7,547 bases of DNA, taken from Candidatus Shapirobacteria bacterium UBA2283 (GTDB lineage Bacteria; Patescibacteriota; Microgenomatia; UBA12405). The notes under the pieces were generated by a model that did no database searches, had not been told where the DNA came from, and worked only from the letters and a program-made list of their open reading frames with translations. The translations under genes were made by a program, and so were the position numbers. Below, piece after piece: positions 1 to 6,047 of the stretch (its first letter is position 1; each line of letters begins with the position of its first letter). The stretch is from the NCBI GenBank assembly GCA_002345725.1, contig DDWP01000068.1, positions 1 to 7,547 on the forward strand, read 5' to 3'.

Positions 1-1823
1 CTCTTCACCCCCATCAAAGTCTTCTCATTCCAGGCCATAGTTCCATCAAAAGGACCCATGAACATCAGATACATTCTCACCACATCCACTCCATAAATAT
101 CCGCTACTGACTCTGGTACCACTACATTTCCTTTAGACTTACTCATTCTCTGGTTATCTGGTCCCAAAATCACCCCATGCGAGGTTCTTTTGTAATAAGG
201 CTCAGGTATCGGTACTACCCCCAAATCATACAAAAACTGATGAATAAACCGAGAATATAGCAGATGAAGAGTATTATGTTCATCTCCACCAATATAAACA
301 TCCACTGGCGACCACTTTTTTAATATATCAAAGTCTGCTAACTTGTCCTTATTGAATGGATCACAGTATCTCAAAAAGTACCAATCTGATCCAGCCCAGT
401 TTGGCATCGTATCTGTCTCTCTTTTTGCCTCCCCTCCACACTTAGGACATTTACAGTTTACGAATTCTGGTATGCGTGACAGTGGACTTAGTCCATCATC
501 AGTCGGTTCATAAGCCTCCACCTCTGGCAAAACAATCGGCAAGTTTTCTTCCTTTTCTGTTACCCACCCGCAAGCAGGACAATCTACCATCGGAATCGGT
601 TCTCCCCAATAATGTTGTCGACTGAATATCCAATCTCTTATATGATAAGAAGAAGTCTTCTTCATATAATCTGTCTCATCAAACGCTGGCTTTTCCCCCA
701 CTTCAGTATAAGCCTTTTCATTAAAGTCCCATCCTTCTTTTTGTATCACCGGCACTATTTCCAAATTATATTTCTTAGCAAACGCATGATCTCTCTCATC
801 ATGTGCCGGCACCCCCATCACCACTCCAGTTCCGTAACTCATTAATACATAATCTGCAATCCACAATGGTACTTCTTTACCGTTAACTGGGTTAATCACC
901 ATCAATCCGCTAAATACACCAGTCTTATCTTTATTTAAATCAGTCCTATCCATATCTGACTTTTTCCTCGTTTCTTTTACATAATCAATTACTTCTTTTG
1001 AACCTAAACTCTGAACTAATTCATGTTCTGGAGAAATCACCATAAACGTCACTCCCGGTAATGTATCTGGTCGGGTAGTAAACACTTCTAGTTCATTTGT
1101 TTTAAGTTTTAAGTTTGAAGTTTTGAGTTTGAACTTTACCTTCGCTCCTTCACTTTTCCCAATCCAATTAATCTGCGCCATCTTTACCTTCTCAATAAAA
1201 TCCGTATCCTTTAACCCATCAATCAATCTATCGGCATAATCGGTAATCTTCACCACCCATTGAGAAATATTCCGACGACTCACCTCGGCATGACATCTTT
1301 CACATTTTCCATCTACCACCTCTTCATTTGCCAGACCAATCTTACAAGAAGGACACCAGTTAATCGGCATCTCCTGTTTATACGCCAAACCTTTCTCAAA
1401 TAATTTTATAAAAATCCATTGTGTCCATTTATAATAAGCAGGGTCAGTCGTATTCACCTCTCGACTCCAATCAAACGAGAAAGCCAATCGTTTCATCTGA
1501 CTCCTAAACATATCAGTATTTTCTTTAGTCACCTCTTGTGGCTTACGCTTCATCTTAATGGCATAGTTTTCTGTCGGCAATCCGAAAGCATCCCAACCCA
1601 TAGGGAAAAGCACATTATACCCCTGCATTCTCTTGAATCGAGCATAAACGTCCCCCCCGGTAAAAGAAAAAGCATGTCCTACATGAAGTCCCGAACCAGA
1701 CGGATAGGGAAATTCATTCAACACATACATCTTCGGCTTAGTCGAGTCATCTTTAGCCGCCGTAGCATCAGCGTAGGTGGCCCAAATTTTCTGCCATTTA
1801 CTTTCGATTTTTTTGTAGTCCAT
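1..1823 (-). CDS. leuS: Leucyl-tRNA synthetase, 3' end cut off by window edge
   Basis: Cytoplasmic class I aminoacyl-tRNA synthetase that charges tRNA-Leu with leucine and edits mischarged tRNA. An uninterrupted minus-strand frame of 607 codons runs from ATG at 1823 to the left edge. Seen in order: the HIGH-type motif HVGH (residues 47-50), a Cys-x2-Cys pair at 157/160 followed by Cys174/177, the editing-domain threonine motif TTRPDT (249-254), the editing signature GTGVVMGVPAHDERD (331-345), further Cys pairs at 415/418 and 459/462, GSDWYFLRY (478-486), and the KMSKS loop as RMSKS (559-563). Bacterial enzymes usually have about 800-880 residues, so the anticodon-binding and C-terminal domains lie outside. 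No Shine-Dalgarno precedes the ATG; the upstream bases are A/T-rich and follow a terminator hairpin directly. Residues about 230-243 are a Lys/Leu-rich extra stretch encoded by a tandem repeat. The identification is secure. Confidence 0.97.
   Translation of the reverse strand, partial: MDYKKIESKWQKIWATYADATAAKDDSTKPKMYVLNEFPYPSGSGLHVGHAFSFTGGDVYARFKRMQGYNVLFPMGWDAFGLPTENYAIKMKRKPQEVTKENTDMFRSQMKRLAFSFDWSREVNTTDPAYYKWTQWIFIKLFEKGLAYKQEMPINWCPSCKIGLANEEVVDGKCERCHAEVSRRNISQWVVKITDYADRLIDGLKDTDFIEKVKMAQINWIGKSEGAKVKFKLKTSNLKLKTNELEVFTTRPDTLPGVTFMVISPEHELVQSLGSKEVIDYVKETRKKSDMDRTDLNKDKTGVFSGLMVINPVNGKEVPLWIADYVLMSYGTGVVMGVPAHDERDHAFAKKYNLEIVPVIQKEGWDFNEKAYTEVGEKPAFDETDYMKKTSSYHIRDWIFSRQHYWGEPIPMVDCPACGWVTEKEENLPIVLPEVEAYEPTDDGLSPLSRIPEFVNCKCPKCGGEAKRETDTMPNWAGSDWYFLRYCDPFNKDKLADFDILKKWSPVDVYIGGDEHNTLHLLYSRFIHQFLYDLGVVPIPEPYYKRTSHGVILGPDNQRMSKSKGNVVVPESVADIYGVDVVRMYLMFMGPFDGTMAWNEKTLMGVK
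1105..1132. repeat. 14-base tandem duplication inside leuS
   Basis: Two adjoining copies on the + strand, AGTTTTAAGTTTGA (1105-1118) and AGTTTTGAGTTTGA (1119-1132), differ at one base. A related partial unit (GTTTTA) lies just before them. They encode the stretch FKLKTSNLKL (residues about 231-240) immediately before the TTRPDT editing motif. Because 14 is not a multiple of three, the two copies are read in different frames, yet the gene stays open. Confidence 0.75.
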
Positions 1824-1840
1824 AGTTTGTATTTTAATAT

Positions 1841-1862
1841 AAAAAAAGCCCCTCTTGGGGGC
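1841..1862 (-). terminator. Intrinsic terminator just upstream of the leuS start
   Basis: Read on the minus strand, GCCCC-CAAGA-GGGGC forms a 5-bp all-GC stem with a 5-base loop, followed directly by seven T. The + strand has no T-run after the hairpin, so it works only in the leuS direction. No convincing minus-strand gene lies between it and the divergent plus-strand gene at 2194. It therefore probably acts on the leuS leader rather than ending another gene. Only 17 bases separate the T-run from the leuS ATG. Confidence 0.7.
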
Positions 1863-1904
1863 CAGATATAAAAATCTCCCCCAAAAACTACATAAGAAGG
1901 AGAG
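1841..1904 (-). promoter_or_regulatory. Candidate transcription attenuator in the leuS leader
   Basis: Four segments on the minus strand can pair in two exclusive ways. Segment 1 is CTCTCC (1904-1899), segment 2 GGGGGAGAT (1882-1874), segment 3 ATCTGGCCCCC (1867-1857) and segment 4 GGGGC (1852-1848). Pairing 1:2 (six pairs, one G-U) leaves 3:4 free to form the terminator. Pairing 2:3 gives a 9-bp hairpin (GGGGG/CCCCC plus AGAT/ATCT, with a GG bulge and a 6-base loop) that sequesters the C-run needed by the terminator. This layout is that of an attenuator. The conserved T-box sequence typical of many synthetase leaders is not visible, and the trigger is unknown. Confidence 0.45.
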
Positions 1905-1912
1905 AATTAAAT

Positions 1913-1941
1913 TTTATATTCACAAATCTATTTTACCACAA
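1913..1941 (-). promoter_or_regulatory. leuS: Candidate sigma70-type promoter for leuS
   Basis: On the minus strand, TTGTGG (1941-1936) is followed by a 17-base spacer and TATAAA (1918-1913). The -10 matches the consensus in 5 of 6 positions, the -35 in only 3 of 6. Predicted transcription starts near 1906 and gives a leader of roughly 83 bases containing the whole attenuator-like structure. Regions this AT-rich produce such matches by chance, so support is moderate at best. Confidence 0.35.
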
Positions 1942-1949
1942 GCTAAGCA

Positions 1950-2273
1950 ATGTGATTATCTCGGTCAAACATTTCTCTTTCCGAAACAGGTGCTGACACA
2001 AACGAACCCCTTCTCCACCTCAACTGCCTACTCACCCTCGCCGGCCTATTTACCACTACCTCTCTAGCAACCACCCTCGCCACTGGCAACCTAGCTACCT
2101 CTCTTAAAAGAATCAAACTGCCATCTCTAATCTCTGCTTTGTTAAATATAATCATCCTATTATTATACCTCGCTCTAGCCTATACTCTCATTAATGCAAA
2201 AAACTCTAATATTCTTAAGCTTTGGTACGACCTTTTTTGCCTTAGGTTTTGCGGCTTCTTCTATTTTTTATAA
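1950..2273 (+). pseudogene. Coding-like segment without usable start: possible decayed small membrane-protein gene
   Basis: One + frame stays open from 1956 to the TAA at 2271-2273. Up to about 2193 its codons resemble those of the plus-strand gene that follows: many ACC, CTC, GCC and AAC codons, with G almost confined to first positions. No ATG or GTG, and no early TTG, opens it. The ATG at 1950 is followed at once by TGA (1953-1955), as if codon 2 had mutated to a stop. The conceptual product has an LSETGAD motif reminiscent of an LPxTG sorting signal. Two hydrophobic stretches follow (about codons 27-44 and 60-77), separated by the basic patch SLKRIK. Its last 26 codons overlap the next gene in another frame. 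I do not recognise a family. A chance open frame or an atypical start (ATT at 1971) are alternatives. Confidence 0.28.
2139..2166 (+). promoter_or_regulatory. Candidate promoter for the beta-lactamase-fold gene
   Basis: TTGTTA (2139-2144), a 16-base spacer and TATTAT (2161-2166) make a reasonable sigma70-type pair, giving a 5' leader of about 20 bases. A perfect TATAAT (2147-2152) lies within the same stretch but has no good -35 at the right distance. The -10 choice is therefore uncertain, though a promoter somewhere here is likely because the gene upstream points the other way. Confidence 0.38.
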
Positions 2274-3162
2274 CGAAAAAATCATCCAAAGCTCCGAGAT
2301 CAGAGCCCCTGGCAACTATAAATTCATTAACCCCCTTCTCTCTTGCGATACACCTTTCACCAATCAAGATGTCAATACCAGTCGTCTCAAGCACAAAGTC
2401 GAACAAATAGTTGAAGACCAAATCAACAAAAAACAAATCAGTTTCGCTTCTGTCTACTATCGAGACATGAATAATGGACCCTGGTTTGGCATAGAAGAAA
2501 AAGAGCTCTTTTCCCCAGCCAGCCTAATCAAAGTCCCTCTAATGATTGCCTATTTCAAACAAGCCGAAAATGACCCCAACTTCCTTCATACAAAATTAGC
2601 CAATAATGTACCTCACGATCCCAGCCAAAACATTATTCCCAGCACTACCCTCACCCCCAATCAAGAATATACTATCGAAGAGTTGATCGAACGAATGATC
2701 AAATATTCCGACAACGATGCCTACTACCTCCTCCATAAAAATATGAGAGAAGAAAACATTCTTCGAATCTATGCCGATTTAGGAATTGATCTCTCTCCTG
2801 CTGTCAACAATCCAGGTGGCAATATCATTTCTGTCAAAAACTATGCCTCTTTCTTTCGCGTCCTCTTTAACGCCTCATACCTCAATCCCGAAATGTCAGA
2901 GAAAGCTCTAGCCATACTCAACCAGTCTGAGTATAAAGACGGTATTGTTAATGGCCTACCTAAAAACACCATAGTTGCACACAAGTTTGGTGAAAGACAA
3001 TATGAAGCCACTGGCGACAAACAACTACACGATTGCGGTATTGTTTATTCGTCTAGTAACCCTTATCTAATATGCATCATGACTCGAGGTCGTGAATTTA
3101 GTAAAATGTCTAGAACCGTCCAGCAAATATCCTCAGAGATCCATCGACAATTATCTCTCTAA
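2194..3162 (+). CDS. Membrane-anchored class A beta-lactamase-related serine hydrolase
   Basis: 322 residues of the beta-lactamase/penicillin-binding transpeptidase fold, probably acting outside the membrane on peptidoglycan peptides or beta-lactams. Residues 4-25 form a hydrophobic signal or anchor with no lipobox cysteine. Catalytic motifs are visible: SxxK as SLIK (Ser110, Lys113), SDN (172-174, preceded by Tyr171), and the third motif KFG (264-266) in place of the usual KTG. The GIVYSSSNPYLICIMTRG stretch (282-299) fits the last core strands. The omega-loop ExxLN carrying the deacylating glutamate of true class A enzymes is not evident near 195-212. A D,D-peptidase or penicillin-binding role is thus at least as likely as antibiotic hydrolysis. 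The frame has a TAG at 2176, so ATG 2194 is the first start available, and it lacks a Shine-Dalgarno. Its TAA sits one base from the stop of the convergent permease. Confidence 0.88.
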   Translation: MQKTLIFLSFGTTFFALGFAASSIFYNEKIIQSSEIRAPGNYKFINPLLSCDTPFTNQDVNTSRLKHKVEQIVEDQINKKQISFASVYYRDMNNGPWFGIEEKELFSPASLIKVPLMIAYFKQAENDPNFLHTKLANNVPHDPSQNIIPSTTLTPNQEYTIEELIERMIKYSDNDAYYLLHKNMREENILRIYADLGIDLSPAVNNPGGNIISVKNYASFFRVLFNASYLNPEMSEKALAILNQSEYKDGIVNGLPKNTIVAHKFGERQYEATGDKQLHDCGIVYSSSNPYLICIMTRGREFSKMSRTVQQISSEIHRQLSL

Positions 3163-3163
3163 T

Positions 3164-5242
3164 CTACTCATACCTCAGTGCATTTAATGCCGAAATTTTA
3201 GTGGCTCTCTTAGATGGATACCAACCAGTGAGTATTCCCACCACAAAGCTAATTGCCAATATAAATACTATAAAAAATACCGGTACATAACTTATATCCA
3301 GCACCCCTTCCCCCTTCATTATCGATACCGATGACAATGTCAAAGACAACAATCTCCCCCCCAGATAACCCAACAACACTCCAGCTGCTCCTCCACCTAC
3401 CCCCATAATCATCGACTCAGCCAAGAACAGCTCTCTAACTTCAGCAATCTGCATCCCCATTGCCTTCATTACCCCAACTTCCCTAGTTCTCTCCAAAAGC
3501 GACACAGTCATAGTATTAAACATTCCTAAAGATGCCACCGCCAAAGCAATAGTACCCAAAAAACCTAACAAAAGTCTTAACGTCGCAAACAACTGCTCTA
3601 TCTGGGCCACTGTATCTAAAGTACTCATTGTCCTAAAACCACTGCTTTCAATTGCTTTTCTTACCCCAGCCACTTGCCCCTGATCAGCCGTCAATACCTT
3701 CACTTGAGAATAATTTCTCACTCCCAACTTTCTAGCATCGTCAATCTGAAAATAATAATAATTAGCCGAATCATCATCCACCACCCCAATAACTGTATAA
3801 TCAGTCTCCTGCGATTGCAGCCTACCGCTTCCACCAGGTATCAAACCATCAGGAATGATATAAGATACTCCAAACTTTTGTCCTAAAATTGAATTATTAT
3901 CCATGCCAAACATTTTTACCAAACCAGTACTCACGTAAGCCTCCCCTGTAGGTATTTCTGAAAAAAACAAATCATCATTCTTTTTCTCTGCTGAATCAAC
4001 ATTTTTTAACTCTACCCATTCAACTCCTGATTCATCTGTCGTAATCACCACATCAAATAAATTAGCCTCAGCCGAAGCCTCACTAGCAGCGATCTTAGCC
4101 GATTCTGTCGCCTCCCCCAATACCTCACCTACTTCCAAATCACTATACAAATACTCTTCCAAAGTACGATATTCAGCCAGACTGGCATCTTCTCCGCCTT
4201 CTGATAAATCATAATCACGTACACAACCAATCACCCATTTTTGGCCACCCTCTTCACTCATCAAAGGTATAGCTAATCCGTCCTCACCTACCCGCCATAG
4301 TGGAGTCTTTACTCTCACCCAACTAGACATTTCTTTACTAGTCACACTGTCCACCACAAACAAATCATTCTTTTGACCTAAATGATAAGATTCACCCCAT
4401 ACACGCTCACCTACCAATCCACCTTCTAAGCGTATTAAATAGCCAAAATTATCACTATCAGTCGAACATTTATCGTAGACATCAACTCTAGAACTTCCAT
4501 CTACATTAAATCTAAATATTCCCTCGTCAATCTTTTGACCCAAAGTCGACCTAACCACCTCTACGCTAGCACCAGCCACCTCACCCTCTTGATAACGAAA
4601 CCCCACCACATTCTTTTTGAACTCCGACCCAGATATCAATTTTGCCCCAACCGCCTTTACATATCGATGATCCACCCCAAAAGCCATTATGTCTGAAATA
4701 GAATTCTTAAACCTAACTTTAGACACCATACCCACCACCGGCACCACTTCTTCCACCCCCGGCATTTCTTCAACTTTTTTAATGAATTCATCATTCATCT
4801 TTAAGCTTGATACCTCTCCCAAACCAACATCTAATGTTTTTAACTCTTCTAATCTCGCCACCTTACCAATCACCATTTTTTCCAAACCATAACCCAGAGA
4901 CACTAAAAACACTATCGCCCCAACACCCACCGCCACCCCTCCAATAGTCACCATTGTTCTTACTTTTTTCGCTTTTAAATTCTTTATTGCCAACTCAATC
5001 ATATAAACCCTCGACACACCTGCACTAGCTCCCCTATCCATAACTTTCAGCACTCTATTAATCATTCTCGATAAATGACCAAACCCAATTCGACTAACCA
5101 CTCCCCCCAACCATCTCACCGACATCATTCCCTCCAGTACCGCCCTTAGCACAAATAAAAACAACAAAACTATAAAAATGGCATAACTCCAAGATTCCTT
5201 AAAAAATGATTTTATTGCTCCCATTGGGTTTTTAATCAACAT
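3164..5242 (-). CDS. MacB/FtsX-type ABC transporter permease
   Basis: Membrane subunit of a type VII (MacB/LolCE/FtsX-like) ABC system, expected to work with the ATPase encoded directly upstream. Read from ATG 5242 it has 692 residues. A helix at 20-38 precedes the canonical first transmembrane helix (about 97-119, after IELAIKNLKAKKVRT). A very large extracytoplasmic domain (about 120-551) follows, then the typical C-terminal three helices (about 555-578, 607-632, 652-673) with the FtsX motif LLERTREVGVMKAMG (583-597) and the ending YPSKRATKISALNALRYE. The usual MacB permease has four helices; the first one here is extra. The ectodomain contains an acidic, Ala-rich insert (about 350-425) and two cysteines (259, 340). 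The start overlaps the ATPase gene by 11 bases. GTG 5254 (23-base overlap) or ATG 5224 are alternatives. The ATG at 5242 has only a weak AAAGAAAGTGG upstream, so the start is not certain. Confidence 0.92.
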   Translation of the reverse strand: MLIKNPMGAIKSFFKESWSYAIFIVLLFLFVLRAVLEGMMSVRWLGGVVSRIGFGHLSRMINRVLKVMDRGASAGVSRVYMIELAIKNLKAKKVRTMVTIGGVAVGVGAIVFLVSLGYGLEKMVIGKVARLEELKTLDVGLGEVSSLKMNDEFIKKVEEMPGVEEVVPVVGMVSKVRFKNSISDIMAFGVDHRYVKAVGAKLISGSEFKKNVVGFRYQEGEVAGASVEVVRSTLGQKIDEGIFRFNVDGSSRVDVYDKCSTDSDNFGYLIRLEGGLVGERVWGESYHLGQKNDLFVVDSVTSKEMSSWVRVKTPLWRVGEDGLAIPLMSEEGGQKWVIGCVRDYDLSEGGEDASLAEYRTLEEYLYSDLEVGEVLGEATESAKIAASEASAEANLFDVVITTDESGVEWVELKNVDSAEKKNDDLFFSEIPTGEAYVSTGLVKMFGMDNNSILGQKFGVSYIIPDGLIPGGSGRLQSQETDYTVIGVVDDDSANYYYFQIDDARKLGVRNYSQVKVLTADQGQVAGVRKAIESSGFRTMSTLDTVAQIEQLFATLRLLLGFLGTIALAVASLGMFNTMTVSLLERTREVGVMKAMGMQIAEVRELFLAESMIMGVGGGAAGVLLGYLGGRLLSLTLSSVSIMKGEGVLDISYVPVFFIVFILAISFVVGILTGWYPSKRATKISALNALRYE

Positions 5243-6047
5243 ATTTTTTACCACTTTTCTTTAAATAATCACCGTCTTGCACCGTCTCTCCACCTCGAGA
5301 CCCCTTCTTATTTCTTAGTGTCATCGCTAATTTTCTTGCTCCTTTTTCGTCAATCTCTTCTGCCAATAGACCATCGATAATATGAAACAACTTAGTCGCA
5401 TAACGAAGATATTCCAAATCGTGCGTCACCATAATCACCGTCCTTCCTTCATCTTGGTTCAAAGACCTTAAAAGTTCCATCAATTCATCACCTGACACTG
5501 TATCCAAGTTTCCTGTAGGTTCATCAGCCACCAATATCAGCGGATCAATCGTCAAAGCTCTAGCCAAGCTTACTCTTTGTTGCTGCCCAGAAGATAATGA
5601 ATTCGGATGATAACCATGCCAATCTTCAAGCTTAACTTTCTTCAACGCTACCATCGCCTTTTCCTCCGCCTCTTCCAAGCTCAAACCACGCAAACGATTT
5701 GGTACACATACATTTTCCAATACATTAAGCGACTTTATCCATATTGGTTGCTGAAACACTATTCCGATATTATTTTTCCTAAAACGAACTATCTCATCGT
5801 CACCCATTCCATAGTAATCCTTACCATCAACATACACCTTGCCATCGCTCGGCTGTTCCAATCCCAGTAAAGTATGCAACAAAGTAGACTTTCCACAACC
5901 AGATGGCCCAAAAATAACTGCAAAATCCCCTTTGGCTATTTTCAAACTAATACCTTTTATAACCTCTACTGTCTGTGTTCCCACCAAAAAACTCTTTCTA
6001 ATTCCATCTGCCACCACCAAATTATTTTTATCAGCAATTGTCATCAT
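5232..6047 (-). CDS. LolD/MacB-type ABC transporter ATP-binding protein
   Basis: Cytoplasmic ATPase of 271 residues that should drive the MacB/FtsX-type permease encoded next. Visible motifs: Walker A GPSGCGKST (47-55), Q-loop VFQQP (97-101), ABC signature LSSGQQQR (151-158, Ser instead of the first Gly), Walker B ILVADEP (171-177) with the D-loop GNLD following, and the switch histidine in VTHD (207-210). This pattern is that of the LolD/MacB/FtsE group. The ATG start forms an ATGA overlap with the stop of the FN3 gene, with AGGA about 11 bases upstream, so translation is probably coupled. A second ATG follows at once. The C-terminus extends about 35 basic residues (from about 236) past the usual end of the fold near 230. 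No fused membrane domain is present, unlike Escherichia coli MacB. Confidence 0.95.
   Translation of the reverse strand: MMTIADKNNLVVADGIRKSFLVGTQTVEVIKGISLKIAKGDFAVIFGPSGCGKSTLLHTLLGLEQPSDGKVYVDGKDYYGMGDDEIVRFRKNNIGIVFQQPIWIKSLNVLENVCVPNRLRGLSLEEAEEKAMVALKKVKLEDWHGYHPNSLSSGQQQRVSLARALTIDPLILVADEPTGNLDTVSGDELMELLRSLNQDEGRTVIMVTHDLEYLRYATKLFHIIDGLLAEEIDEKGARKLAMTLRNKKGSRGGETVQDGDYLKKSGKKYVD

Noticed and set aside
1831..1836. TATATT-like -10 between the terminator and leuS, implying a leaderless transcript
   Set aside because: The region where a -35 would be is the terminator hairpin and has no TTGACA-like sequence.
1894..1904. Perfect Shine-Dalgarno-like AAGAAGGAGAG on the + strand
   Set aside because: No start codon lies within a usable distance; the next ATG (1950) is about 45 bases on and is followed by TGA. 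On the other strand these bases form attenuator segment 1.
1950..1955. TGA read as glycine (genetic code 25) to rescue the segment starting at 1950
   Set aside because: No in-frame TGA occurs in about 1,900 codons of leuS, the hydrolase, the ATPase and the permease, and the FN3 gene ends at TGA in an ATGA overlap, so the standard code applies.
1..2067. Several plus-strand open frames (for example 612-845, 1419-1871, 1855-2067) and short plus frames across 3674-6170
   Set aside because: They lie antisense to clearly identified minus-strand genes, or have only weak alternative starts and low-complexity products. They are shadows.
1943..2155. Minus-strand 70-codon frame ending about 80 bases before the terminator
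   Set aside because: An Arg/Val-rich product of low protein character, opposite a + frame with better codon structure. The G-rich minus strand makes such frames common. If it were real, the terminator at 1841-1862 would simply end it, so it is the main alternative to the attenuator idea.
1824..2193. T-box riboswitch upstream of leuS
   Set aside because: The leader is too short for a canonical T-box and the conserved GGTGGnACCGCG-type sequence is absent on the minus strand.
3132..3190. Possible terminators at the convergent junction: GCATTTAATGC at 3180-3190 and AGAGAT/ATCTCT near 3135-3158
   Set aside because: Weak AT-rich or long-loop stems with no T-run on either strand.
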